A stretch of DNA of 64,000 nucleotides. Source: Pseudisothecium myosuroides. Its lineage: Eukaryota; Streptophyta; Bryopsida; Hypnales; Lembophyllaceae. The notes below the pieces were generated by a model. That model saw nothing but the letters and a program-made list of their open reading frames with translations. It did no database searches and was not told where the DNA came from. Made by a program: the position numbers and the translations under genes. The stretch spans positions 496,001 through 560,000 of the forward strand of contig OX637297.1 of the NCBI GenBank assembly GCA_951799445.1, given 5' to 3'. How positions within the stretch are numbered: position 1 is the first letter of the stretch; every line of letters begins with the position of its first letter. Below are positions 1 to 12,065 of this stretch, in pieces.

Positions 1-394
1 TGGTCAAGGGAGAATTAAATTTTACAATCTCCCTTAATTGTCAATTTAAGGGAGTCTTTTACATAGAAAGAACTCTCGGCAAAGCAACTTTGCCATCAAG
101 CTTCCAATGTAATTTATCCCTAAAATATCGTCTTTGAATATAAAACCTCCTTCATCAGGTTGTGCTGCGTTTCTTCAACCTGCAAGCTAACAATTGGAGT
201 TTCTACGGAAAGTGAAAATTGATTGGAACTTGAAACCTATCCGTGAACTGGCTTCTAGGTTTCTCACCAAGTTCTCTCGGACCAATTTTAGCCAAATTTT
301 GTCACATGCATGGTATTCTCAGGTAAATTGGCCTTTTCTACTAAATGTCTACAATTTGTACAATTCACAGGTTTCTATCCTATTTACATGTGAT

Positions 395-572
395 AATTAG
401 TTTAATTTAGGGAAATACTCTATTTAAGACCAAATACCTATAATAGCATGTGACATACATATTTTGGTTTTACACTCTTTTTTGGGTTTTTTGTATATAA
501 AACTACACTCAAAATAATTAAAAACAGAAAAAAGATGACTGTGAGTCCCAAGTGACAAACAGGGAGCTCACA
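395..572. repeat. Fragment of an LTR related to element A (terminal part)
   Basis: The stretch resembles the terminal ~190 bp of the element A LTR (26300-26485). It shares a 'gaccaaatac' block, a 'ttttacactctttttt' block, and the end 'gtcccaagtgacaaa' followed by 'gggagctcaca'. It ends in CACA at 572, as the element A LTRs do. The left limit is uncertain. Bases 1-394 show no gene that I can support. Confidence 0.55.
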
Positions 573-577
573 GTGAT

Positions 578-1489
578 CTAGACCCTCTTCCAACTTCGCC
601 TATCTCAGCGTGCTGTACAACAATTAGGTCAAGGACACTCTTCGGATCAACCCAGTTCATAGAGGCAAACAAGTACAAATTTGAAATGCAACCGAACAAA
701 GATGTCAACTTCTATCAGAAATAACGAAGCTAATAAAAACTTAAGAAAACATTAGGAAGAAAAGAAACTCACAGTTACAATTTCAAGCAGCTCCTATCGG
801 AAAACATTAAGAAGAAAATAAACTCACAGTTACAAGCAGTTGTCATTGGAAGAGGTTGGCCGCGATCTAAGTCAAGTTGTCGGAACATGTACGCGTGTTG
901 CACCAAAATCGCAGAAACTCTTTTCTTCTCCATTCTAAACTCCTGTACTCTTGCTTTGTAAGCGCCGTCGAAACTTGTACTTCCATGTTTTGTAGCGTCT
1001 TTAGCGTGGTCACCTGTCTTCCCCGGTAGCAAAGTAACCCAAGACCCAATTTCCACTCGCACTGGAATAAAATCATTGTTTTCATCTGTTCTATTGTATA
1101 ACAACACAGCTTGTAAAGTCGATCGCCGGGGCATTGAATTAGAACACGTAGAATCAAAAGACAAGGAACTGAAGAAGGAGGAAAATCAAATAGCGCAGTT
1201 GTGGGAAACCAAAGAGACGTCGCAAACCCGCAACAGCCGCGCAGATAGCCGCAACAGCAAACCGGATTCCCTGGATTCATCGTCCTTTAACTCACAGAAG
1301 CCAACATTCATCTATTTGCGTTGACGTACCGTATTGGCCAAGACCCTATCGTGTTATGAATCACCCGCGTACTGGGTGATGTCAGACGTCATCATGACTG
1401 CCGTTATCATTAGCTGTGAAAGCAAGGATCGCAAGGGAACAGCACTGGGAACAAGCGGCCCTTGTGAAGGCTCCTTCTCTTCCTAATGC
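578..1489. other. Non-repetitive-looking segment with open frames, no gene call
   Basis: Two overlapping minus-strand open frames occur here (1164-775 and 1280-867). The segment is richer in GC than its AT-rich surroundings. Neither frame shows a motif I recognise. The frame at 1164-775 contains lysine/arginine-rich runs and could be an exon of an unknown gene or an old insertion. Around 1378-1400 there is a 'gacgtc' palindrome. I see no splice pattern that would join these frames into a longer product. Confidence 0.2.
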
Positions 1490-3912
1490 TAAATGATATT
1501 TTGGAGTTTTTGGGATAAACTAAGCAAAACAAACTAAACTAAAACAAAAGCTAAACTATCAACTAACATCCATAACTTGACAATTGAGCGTATAAACAAA
1601 CTTTGAGCAATTTGCAGCGGAAAGAAAGGGAGTCACATGGTGAGGTTCTTTGGCTTAAGTAGGCCAAAGAAGCCAAGGATTTTTCTCCAAACTTTCTCCT
1701 TCAAGGTAAATGGTTTTAAAGTCAAAGCTCCTCCATGCGGGAGCAACCCCAGGAAAACTCGTATAATATGGTCCAAAGTGGTTCTAGAATGTTTTAAATC
1801 TTAAATGAGGTGCATATGACAATGCTTAAACCAAAATTTAAAGATCAAAGAATTTCCAAAGTACCAAATAGTTTTAATTTTTAAATGAGGTACACATGAC
1901 AATGTTTAAACCAAAATTTAGGAGTTAAGTCAAACCAAACTCTGTTATACAACAAGGTTTGGCCGGATTTTGAGTATTAGAACCTTTTGGTGAAGACTAG
2001 TTTCACTGCCTTAAGAATTCTGACTCAATGGCTGTTTCAAAACTTAAAATTAGTACGCAGACAAAGGTATGCAAGTTTTTTGGGGATAAAACCTCCCAAA
2101 AGTGTGTTTTTAGTGTGACTTTGATGGTTGAAAGGGAACCCCAAGTCCTTTAACCAAATCCTTCACTAAAAGAAAGCAAATAAAACAAAATGAGCAAAAG
2201 ATGATCAAAATTTGGCTTAAATAAATGCTTCCAACAAAGCCAATAAGCAAATTGAACAAAAGAGAGTCTCTACACTCCGACAAAATGTTGGTGAGCAGAT
2301 AATGGGGTATAAGAAACTTCGGAGAGGGCCTTATATACTCGTTAGAAGGCCCCACCACTTTAGTTTACCATGAGATATTAGTTCTTTAATTCTAAAATTA
2401 TTTTAAGCTAAATCCTAAACTACACTAAGATATTTGCTAAAAATAGTCTTTATTTAATCTTTAGAATTTTCTAGAACAAGCCTTAATTAGCAAGGAAATC
2501 TTGTTCAAATAAAATCTAAGATTTTTTCCAAAGATATTTAGAAAATTAACTATTCTGACCTTGAAATATTTTGTGAATAACCCTAGAATATTTTCATATA
2601 TTCTTAGTTTAATCTAAATTGGCTTTTAAAGGAAAGATTTGAAATCTTAACCAAATCCAATCTTCAACTTTCACTAAGATATTTTGCAAATTAACCTCGA
2701 ACTACCACTAATTACTCTAAAAAAGTCAAACTTACGATTGAACTCTTCCTATCTTCTTCAGAACAACTCCAAATTGAAAACCAATTGCGCCATCGTGTTC
2801 AGAATACCGCAATTAGTTTTTGAGAATCCTCCATCCCCTTCTCCCAGGCTGTAAATACTCGTAAAAACCACTAATGGTAATTCCAAAGAAAAGTCAAAAT
2901 TCCAACTAATGGAATTTGCATTTCCCGAGGAATCTGACTAGCTAGGGTTGCCTGGAAGGTTTGTGAGAGTAAAAAAACATTCCTTGTTTGCGACATTTGG
3001 ACACCACTAGCTCCTGGTTTGCTGGTCAACTCGCTGCCATGTTGCAAATTCTTATTAAATTCGATATTGTTGCCGATTCTGATACTTCTAACTATCAGAA
3101 AGTCTTCAAACTTGACAAGTTGCTTATTTGGCATACAAAACTTTAATCTAATTTTTAGTGAGATTTTACCGCACTCTGGATAATTTCTATGAAATTACCA
3201 TCAGTTTCAAAGGCGGTTGACTTCTTATGGAGTCATCGTGGAGTTTTATAAAATCCCGAAACTTTTGGGTAATCTTCTAGGAAGTGTCCAAAAGCTAAGG
3301 GCAAAACCAAACCTCCAATAAGAATGCTAAATTTAGCAATTCCTTAATAATTTTCACCCGAAGGGAAAATTAATGTAGTACCGGGGTTTGTCGTGGATGA
3401 CTAGCTTCGCTGGATTTCTTGGCATGCTTTTATTCTAAAAGCACCTTTCTATAAGCTCCAATCACCTCGCCCTTCTTCTACTTTGCATTCTAGTTCATAT
3501 CCTTTAAACACCTGCAAGTTTTCACATAACTAGTCCAAATTCCACATGAATTGAATTTAGATACTTCTAAACTTGAATATAGACTCTTATGATTTAGCCA
3601 GGCTGTCACATGCACTCACATGTCGAGTTTTACATGGACAAGACACTAGAACTGGCTAACTTTCACATCCTCACTTCTCTCTAAGACGTTAATCTGGACT
3701 CTAAGACACTAAACTAAGACCTAAACATAGGAAAGTAGAGTATTTTGTACTTTCCATGATTTTAGGAAGACTCCTCACTAATCTAATAGGGACTTCTACC
3801 AAACTGCTCTCAACTATTAATTCATACTATTTTGCATGAATTGACACTGAAAACTAACAATAAATCACAAAAAATAAACCCAAAGCTCCAAGTACTAACT
3901 TGAGGGCTCACA
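1490..3912. repeat. Diverged LTR of the element A family
   Basis: Several blocks match the element A LTR in the same order. 2765-2815 ('attgcgcca', 'cagaatacc') resembles 25350-25400. 3140-3225 ('taatttttagtgagatttta', 'tttctatgaaatt', 'ggttgac') resembles 25730-25800. The segment ends 'gggctcaca' at 3912, like the LTR end. A Pol-II-promoter-like 'ccttatatactcg' lies at about 2329-2341, where the element A LTR has 'ccttatatagg'. The left boundary is not resolved. It is probably an old solo LTR or a truncated copy. Confidence 0.5.
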
Positions 3913-5679
3913 TCATCCTAGTAAATTTTGTTGAAGTTATAATTCTTATTTTTATTCAATATCAAATTAGATAGATGCAACTATACTCTATTAAATAATG
4001 GTTAATTTTATTGATTGTATAGATAAATACATTAAAACAACATTTGAAGAATTTGATTCCAATTTTTGAGATGAAGTCACTAGGAATTTTATTTTATAGA
4101 AAATGAAGGTAGAAAAAAATATATGTAGTCCATATTTGACTCATATTTGAAATTTTGTCAATAAAATAGACAAATGTAGAAAATTGTTACCATTACTAGA
4201 ATTTACAATTCCCAATTTTCTATGAAAATCAATAGCAATTTATGATGATTTTTCATTTAATACTAATGACCCTTTTTGAAAGTATGTTCAAGATGAAAAC
4301 TATTGTGTTATTGCTTAAAATTATTTTCAAGTGGACACAATCCATTTTGCTATGGATGGAATGAAAAGCACAAGACATGGGACAATTCTTTATTTTGCTA
4401 CAAATATTGGAAGGCGGATGTGTTTCACTATGTCAATGAAGAAGTGAAGAACATGGTGGATGGATAGCCATTGTACGTCCTTCACTTCCTATTATCAGTT
4501 GGTGTGCAAGAAGTGGATTTGTGCAAGAGATCAATGTACTAGTTTATAGAGAGGTAGTGGAGAAGAAAGTTAGATTCCAGAACTAGGAAAACCTCATTTG
4601 CTAGAGTACATTGCAATGTAGCTAGAAGAGTTGGACAATGAACAATTGTGCACTGATGTAAGTGCATACTGAAGTAGAGTATTATATTTATGAGGACTTA
4701 GAAAAGTGGTATATTTAATATAAAACCATTGTAGTAGTAGACTTGAACTTGGCCTAGTAGAATATAAAAAACTTTAAAACAATTTGTACTTTCAAAGAGA
4801 AAATATAAAATTGGTCTACAATGTGCAATTTTCTACTGAAATGCATTAGCAACATTGTGAATTTGAAAAAAATACTTTATATTTTCCACTACAAATGGAA
4901 AAAAAATTGGCACAAATGCAACCATTGCATATATAAGAATTCATGTTTTTTTCTACAATTTTGTATTGTACAAAAAAACAAAAGTGGACAAACTACCCCC
5001 CTCTATTGATGATGAGGTAAATTTTGCTTGTACGATGAGTAAGTGCAATTTTATATGGCCAAGTGCAAAAATGACGAATTGTGTGTTCTTAGTGTTGCCT
5101 ATATTTATCTTTGCTTTCAACAACTTATCTTTGAAATGAAGGGCCTTAAAGCCTAAATAGGACAGTTCTTTCTCATTTTAATGAATATAGCTTTAATGGC
5201 AAATGAAGGGGCTTTGAGAAAGAGACTTTTCAACTTTTTGGCCCATTTGTTTTTGATATAAACCAAGCCTACAACGTCAAGCTCGTTACTATAAAAATCA
5301 TCCTTTTTGATATTGTGTGAATCAATTGCTTAAATAACTCTTGTGCAAGACCCCCTTTTTACACAAAATTCCAAGGATGAATTATTGCAATCATTACAGA
5401 GAAGGATTCTTTGTCATCCATCCCACACTTAGTGTCCGTAGCGACGTGACAGGGTTAACTAGCAGAACAAGCTTTTCAGACAGAGGCTCACTGGTTTGCT
5501 GTTCCTGTTAGTATTGTGTGAATTGATTGTGGTGAGTATTGATCTTGTGGGAGTGAGAGCAGGTGGTGAAGGGTTTCTAGGGTGGTGAGACTTCTGGGAG
5601 CTGCTGGAGGTTAACTTACGGCAGCGCCATTGAGCGTTTCGGTATTAGGAGGCGGAGGAAGCGGAAGAGTTCGAGAGGG
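3913..5679. other. AT-rich intergenic DNA upstream of the LisH-CTLH gene
   Basis: No open frame with recognisable motifs was found. The last ~250 bp (5430-5679) become less AT-rich and contain a purine-rich stretch 'ggaggcggaggaagcggaag' just before the gene's ATG. This fits a 5-prime untranslated region and core promoter of the gene that starts at 5680. Confidence 0.4.
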
Positions 5680-8600
5680 ATGGATGTGGATCCTCGCCTT
5701 TTTGAAAATGTGGTACGATTTTTGGGCGTTCTTTGCCTGTTTATGCGCAAATGGAAACCAGGATTTGCAGGTTTTAAGGTTGAAGGCTGGGTGCTGAGAG
5801 AGATTATGTCCTTTTTTGAAGATAACTGATTTGATTAGAATTACCGCATCAAGTGTGTACTATCGGCACAAAGAAATCTTATGCTTGAAGAGTTTTTTTA
5901 TTTGTCTAGTACTATCTCGAATCACAAGTCCACTGTTTAATTTGAGCCAACAACTCAATCACCATCACTGGATGTTGCGCGATACTTTTTAGTCAATATC
6001 TTCTCAGTTGCATGACTGGAAGATGACTTGATAGTGTCCGATAATGCATTTGCTTCGCTACACCTGGGTCTCATTGGGTTGGACTAGCATTTTGATGGAA
6101 TAGCATGCAAACGTTGCATTCTGTTAATGAAAATTGCTTCATTTGGTGTAGTAGTACCTGTCAATTTTGGAATCTGTTAGCTAGGGACCCGAGACTAGCA
6201 AGAGATCCGTCTCGGGTTGATTGATTCTTATCGGTGGTATTAACATCTCTCTTATACCTTGTTTCGAATTTAATGGTTTGGTAGTAGTCAATGAACGCTT
6301 ACACTTGAGGAGGTTCAGAATTCCTGAGATGTGTTGTGGGATTGGGCAGAAGGTGAGCGACAATGAGGTACGCAAGATCGTGTTGTCGTACCTCGTTCAT
6401 AACTGCTTCAAAGAGACAGCAGAGACATTCATTGCCTGCTCTGACATGAAACGCACTGCTGACTGTTCCGTCGATATCGACAAGAGAAAACGTGTGTTCC
6501 TATGCTAATTGCATGTCTTTGTCTGTTTAGATACTGCTACAATTTGCTTGTTTATTTTTATCTCACGTGATTTTTCATTGGAGATTCAAGTCTTCTACTG
6601 TAGATGAACTCACATTTATTTCGAATTTTTAAAATCAATTAATTATCGTTAGCCAGATGTGCCACAGATGTTGCTTTCACAAAGTCTACCGATGTTTATG
6701 TTACACTTGGGAGTTCACTTATATAACTGTTGCAAGCGCTGATAGAATGATATCTTGCGTGAACACTAGCTTATTTGCATTCATTAATACATGCAGGATA
6801 TACGTTGGATATTTGATAGATTCGCATTTTCTAATCTTGTAGTAGTCTTCATCTTTGTCCAAGAGATCCACCCGGTTTTGTAAATGATTTGTCATTAAAC
6901 AAGCACAGCTTAGAACTTCTAGAGAAGGCTCAGGCAGTGCGCCTCGAATATCTTAGGTGGGTCCGTAGTGTCAGACTAGCTCTTAACTCTTGCTAACTCC
7001 TATTCGTACCATGATACGCTTCACTATGCTTGCGGAAGTGCAGATCGGATTGTCACTACGTGGTACATGAGATTTACTACCTGAGTCTTACATACCATTT
7101 ACACAATGTGTAATTGGGTGTCCTTCTCCCTTTGCATGTCTTACGCTGTACATCTATAATTGTCTTTTTCTTTACGGTATTGTAAATATTTTGAGTTGAT
7201 TTTGGCGTGTGAAGCAGCAATCTACAATCATGTACTGGAAGGCAACGTCTTGAAAGCTATTGAGCTCACTGACCAACTTGCTGTGGATCTGCTGGCCTCG
7301 AACCCGGATGTACATTTTGCACTTTTGACTCTTCACTTCGTCGAACTTGTTCGAGCCAAGGATTGGTATGATATCATACCATCCAGGAGTATTGTTTGAA
7401 TTTTTTGGGGGCTTTTTTATTCCTGGAAGTACAGATCCTGGTCATGAAATTTGTCTTGGAAGTGTTTGGTTATGCCTAGTGGACTGAGTAGATGTTTGTG
7501 ATAGCACAGAAAAAAGAACACCTTTGCTTGTAATGTTTTTTTGTGTGGTAGTAAAGTCTTGGTCAGAGGGTGGCTTAAAGCAGTAGTTGAAGGGGTTTTA
7601 TGAATGCAGTGCTAGTGCGTTAGAGTTTGCACAGGGAGAGCTCCGACCTTTTGGCAAACAACAAGATCGATATCGGGAGAAGCTTCAGGTCTGTTCGTCT
7701 TGATCTTGACTGTGGATTTCATATTTTTGAATAAGTTGTCTTAAGCACTATCGTACGCAGTATTTATTAATAAAAATCTTCATATTATGAAATTGTATGT
7801 GCTTGAATTTTTCCTGGGTAACGGATGGCCGATCTAAATGTTGGAGGTCCTACAACCCCCAATTCGCTAATCATCAAGCCTTGATAAAGTTCGTCAGTCA
7901 GTTTCTTGTGGTCATGAGTATCAATTTTATTGCATCGGCTGCCAAGTGGTCTATGTGGCTGATTAACAAAGACAATCAGATTCCTGACTGATGTATGTAA
8001 CGTTTTTGAAGCTGTGCACAGGATTGTATGGCATTGCTTGCGTATGAGGAGCCTGAGAAGTCGCCTTTATTCCAATATTTGACCGATGATTATCGCCAGA
8101 CTGTTGCAGACGAGTTGAACAGTGCTGTTCTTGGTATGCTTCTAGTGAATTTTAGTAAATGTTTGGCAGAGGTAGTTGCGGAGAATTACATCTTGCATTG
8201 CAAATTTATTTGTGTAGCAGTATAGTTGCGGAAGGTCATCTATCTTCATCCTTTTCTTCACACTTTTTATCTTTTGAGCCTGCAAATTCCTTCTTGTACG
8301 CGTTGCAAAAGGATAATGAAGAGATTTCGTCAAAAGGATTGGAAATTCTGGTACAGTTTCTAAATCATGTCCTGCTGCGACTCTGCAGTCTTAAGTTCTG
8401 TGTGTACCATGAACTTTTTAACGCGGCATGAATTGTTTTCAGGATTGTTTGCACACAAGTGGCTATTATGTCTTGGTTCTCGTTTGCCAAATGAATTTTT
8501 GGGTCCTGCGTCTTATGTGTGTCTTGGTGGTGCAGCACATGCCAATCTACCAAGCTATACATCAATGGAGAGATTGCTGCAGCACACCACTCTTGTAAGG

Positions 8601-9078
8601 CAGCGGCTTAATCAAGAACTTGGGAAGGTAGGACTCGAATCCTGAATTAGAATTGATGTCAGCCTCACCCCAAGGAGTTTTGAACTTGTTTTCTCCTGGA
8701 ATTTCTCAAATGTTTTGAAGAATTTCTCACGTCTTTTGGAGATTCAGCGATAATGTCCATCTGGGGGCTGATATAATCCGTTGTGCATGTTGTCCATACG
8801 GAGGATGTTATCAGCACTGCTGGCTGGATGTGTGAAGCATGGGTGGGTACAATATAGCGTGTCATTTTGCTTAGAGAACATGCATTTTCAGCAGTGTGTT
8901 TTGATTCGTTAATTTCGACTTGCATCCATCATTCTGACCTTGTTTGTGCAATGCCTAAGTGTATGTTTAGTCTAGCTTCGAAATTTAACTTCTCCAGGCT
9001 TTTGGCAATTTAAACTATCAACTCGTTTTGCAGGATGGACCTCCAACCTTCACACTGAAGGCGTTTTTGAAAAGTTAA
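5680..9078 (+). CDS. LisH-CTLH-CRA domain protein (RanBPM/GID8-like), 7 exons
   Basis: Reconstructed exons: 5680-5712, 6350-6491, 7218-7365, 7610-7688, 8022-8133, 8536-8627 and 9034-9078. All six introns (637, 726, 244, 333, 402 and 406 bp) begin GT and end AG, and the phases agree. The joined frame is 651 nt, or 216 residues, ending TAA at 9076-9078. The protein starts MDVDPR. LisH lies at about residues 14-46 (VLSYLVHNCFKETAETF), CTLH at about 50-107 (LEGNVLKAIELTDQLA, HFVELVRAKD), and CRA at about 108-210 (ALEFAQGELRPFGK, MALLAYEEPEKSP, MERLLQHTTLVRQ). The length and the spacing around every junction fit the short plant LisH-CTLH proteins. Related proteins are scaffold subunits of the GID/CTLH E3 ubiquitin ligase; that role here is inferred from the family. 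The exact partner complex is unknown. Exon 6 has a poor polypyrimidine tract, and its start was chosen to preserve the family spacing (ANLPSYTSMERLL). Confidence 0.9.
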
Positions 9079-9405
9079 ATAGGTCAGGTTTCTGAATCAA
9101 CCCTGCATTTATGCTTCCAGTTTGCAACAGTTTCCACTGTTTATATCCAAGCATGTAACCAAATTTCTGTCCTACCTTTTTGAATTTCACTGGAAAGTCG
9201 TGTCATACAGCGTCCTTTCCCAGGATCTCACTAAACTGCACCAAGGTACTTTGCCAAAAATGATCCGTTTTATGAACGAACAAGAGCATCCTTCTTACGG
9301 TTAACCCCGAAAAGATGGACACGGGTGGCCGTGTGAATTGTGTGGGGTCGGAGCCTATGACAGTGGACTTGCAGTCAACGGTAGATTACATTGTTGGTAT
9401 TCGAG
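9079..9405. other. 3-prime flank of the LisH-CTLH gene
   Basis: This is the presumed 3-prime untranslated region and downstream flank. I see no coding potential with recognisable motifs and no clear polyadenylation signal. Confidence 0.35.
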
Positions 9406-9468
9406 GAATAGGATTGTGATTGGTTCTGGAGGATTGTGATTGGTTCTGGAGGATTGTGATTTGATGCT
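9406..9468. repeat. Short 20-bp tandem repeat
   Basis: The unit 'ggattgtgattggttctgga' is repeated about 2.6 times head to tail. It looks like a local minisatellite with no evident function. Confidence 0.8.
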
Positions 9469-10077
9469 ATTGAGGAATATCATCATTGACAAGTCTTGGT
9501 GCTTTGGATTTCAATTAATCACATTCGAAACGAATTTCTAGTGAGTTCTTGTCTTTCCAGTTTCTGATTTTATGAAGGAATCTCTAACCACAAACAGTAG
9601 TGTAGGGCAGACCGGGGCACCTACCAGAAGTCTCTTTGAGAATTGTAGCAAGGATGATACTATGTCTAACCTAACGACTGTCAAGTTGCCTTGAAAGACT
9701 TGACAGCTACCCTTGGCCAACTGCCAATTTTTGCCTACCTGATGGTTTGACGCCACGTTGAAAATCTCGCAATCCTCCTTCCAGCTGCCCCTTCCGCCGC
9801 TAGGGTCTAGAACTGTCGAGAGGAGAGGGTTGCACCGTAGCATCTTCCCAGAGACGTTTATGTCTTGGCATTCCAAGTTTCAGGGCTTTGCAGTGCCTTC
9901 AGACACTAGACATGCATTGTGTCTTTACTTCACCTAAATTTGGACTCCACTTGGGACCAAATTTTCCAACTTTCTTATCCTAAGATGAAACACCCAAAAG
10001 TGTTCTTGTTCCATTCTTGTACCTTAGATTATCACTAAATGTGTCCCTAGGCTTCAGTTAATGTCTTCTTCAAATGC
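9469..10077. other. Intergenic DNA, no supported gene
   Basis: A 112-codon open frame exists on the minus strand (9876-9538). It has no recognisable motif and no neighbouring exon, so I do not call it a gene. Confidence 0.3.
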
Positions 10078-10641
10078 TTAACCCCTAGAGGATCATAAGG
10101 CCATCATGTAGCTTCTACAACTACATTTGTAAAAAATTTGATATGTGAACCTCACTAACTCTTTGCAAGCAAAAAAGAGACCTTAGATGGTTTTCTTTGT
10201 TAAATCCATTGGCACAATTTGATTGAATAATGATTGGAAAAGGCATTGTTGCCTGTTACTTCACATTCTCATATCTTTTTTCTATACTCTAAAATGATTT
10301 GAAAAAATATACACATCAATATTATGATATGCATATGTAGAAAAAAAATCAAAATTTTTGGAGCACTTTTGAGCGTTCCAATTCCAACATTTTAATTTTA
10401 GCGTACACAGGAAGTATTCCCTAATCAAATATCTTTCATCAATCTTGTCAACAATGGCACTTTCTCAAAAATTATGTAATTTTGTTGATTTTTTTTCTAT
10501 AGGAAAGCTAAATAAGTTGTTTCACTTCAACGGTGGCGATCATGAAAATTATTCTATACACATGAGGAATTATGCTTGTTACAAGAGCTAGTAAAAAAAA
10601 CAAGGACTATGTTCGAACACTTGTAGTCTTTTAGGGGTTAA
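10078..10641. mobile_element. TTAA-bounded miniature element with CCCCTA termini
   Basis: The left end reads TTAA then CCCCTAGAGGATC. The right end reads TTTTAGGGG then TTAA at 10638-10641. The termini are inverted copies of each other, and the same TTAA + CCCCTAAAGGACC ends occur twice more near 46 and 48 kb. A TTAA duplication with inverted termini is the hallmark of piggyBac-type transposons, although other TTAA-targeting elements exist. There is no coding capacity, so this is a non-autonomous (MITE-like) copy. Confidence 0.6.
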
Positions 10642-11274
10642 TTTTGACTCATTGATACATTTGAAAGACATATATATTTAACTTTGATTCACTGACTATT
10701 GCTTTTTGCGGATTTCAGTTAAGGGTCCACTTATGTGACAGTTTTGGTAGTTTGGTTAGCTAGTATTTTGAAAAATCATAGAAATTACATACAGCATTTA
10801 AAAACTCTAATTTTCTTAAAATATTCATGATTTTCACTTGCTAATACTACCAAAATATTATTTAAGAAAAGACACCTCCAACTATGCTGAATTGCTTATG
10901 TTGATGGTTTTGGATGTTTCTACAATATATGCAAAGTGTGAATCCCAATCATATAGAAATTCAGAATTTCTTAGTTTGAAGGTTTTAGGTGTTTCCATTG
11001 TATAAGCGAAGTTTGAGCCCTAATCACATAGAAGTTTATATATGCATAGTTTAGTGCATTTTAGATATACATGCCAGTATTTTTTAGGGCATTTGATGAA
11101 AGTTTCCTAGTCTTGCCATTTGCTACAATCTATTTTTCCCTCTGATAGTTGGAAATGTCTCCAAAAATCTTTGAGTTTTATTGGTCCATTTAGTAGTTGA
11201 CTCCTCTGCAAACTGTAAGTGAAATTCCAAGTCCATTTTCAGGTCAGTCAATAAATGTAAACTTACATTAAAAT
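10642..11274. other. AT-rich DNA, nothing recognised
   Basis: Low-complexity AT-rich sequence. A pair of similar phrases (about 10870-10945 and 10960-11025, 'aggtgtttcc', 'agtttgagccctaatcacatagaa') suggests an old local duplication. Confidence 0.35.
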
Positions 11275-12065
11275 GTACAATGCCCTCTAGAAAGTAAAGT
11301 AACCCCAATTTTGACTTGTAGGAATATCTTTCAAAATTTGCCCTTTTAGACCTAACTTTCTAAACTAACCTATTAAATTCAATTGTTTATGCAATCCTAA
11401 TCAACATGCCAAATTTCACTTTCAAAAAACAAAAATTCTATTTTTGATAAATTATTTAAGAAACATCAATGCTCACATTTCACTATTAAGGAAAAAAATC
11501 ATTACCCAAGAAATATTTTACACTACAAAGAATTCAATGTCAAGGTGTTACCTTTCTAATTTTTATGAAATAAATATTTTTAAGTTGTAATTGTTTTTTA
11601 CTAATTGATCCTTGTTTTATAACTACTTTTATACCTTTGAGCATGATGGTGCAATTGGTTTATTAAATCCTAATTATAATTTAGAGAAATTTGTTGTACA
11701 AGTTTTTGATTAGTAACACCTTAACATTGAATTCTTTGTAGTGTAAATTTTTTTTCTAGATAATGGTTTTTTTGCCTGAAAGAAAAATGTGTACATTGAT
11801 GTTTCTTAAATATTTGCATAATAAAATTTAAAAAATTCAACACCAATATTTTTCAATTAATTATTTTGTATTACAATGAAAAACACACAAAATAATTTAT
11901 CAAAAAAAAATTTTGTTTTTTAAATTTGAAATTTAGCATACTGATTAAGATTGCATAAAACAATGAATTTAATAAGTTAGTTTTGAAAGTTGAATCTAAA
12001 AAAGGTCAAATTTTGAAAGATATTCTTACAAGTCAAAATTGGGATTACTTTACTTTCTAGAGGGT
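11275..12065. mobile_element. Fold-back element with ~0.3 kb inverted arms
   Basis: The left arm, from about 11282 ('ccctctagaaagtaaagtaa', 'ttttgacttgtaggaatat'), is mirrored by the right arm ending at about 12065 ('atattcttacaagtcaaaa', 'ttactttactttctagaggg'). The pairing continues inward, for example 'cactacaaagaattcaatgt' near 11521 against 'acattgaattctttgtagtg' near 11725. The arms are diverged but collinear over about 290-340 bp, leaving a loop of roughly 150 bp. There is no transposase. It is probably a non-autonomous DNA transposon of the fold-back type. The exact ends and target duplication are unresolved. Confidence 0.7.

Noticed and set aside
9538..9876. 112-codon minus-strand open frame
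   Set aside because: No motif, no supporting exons, and the composition is not clearly coding.
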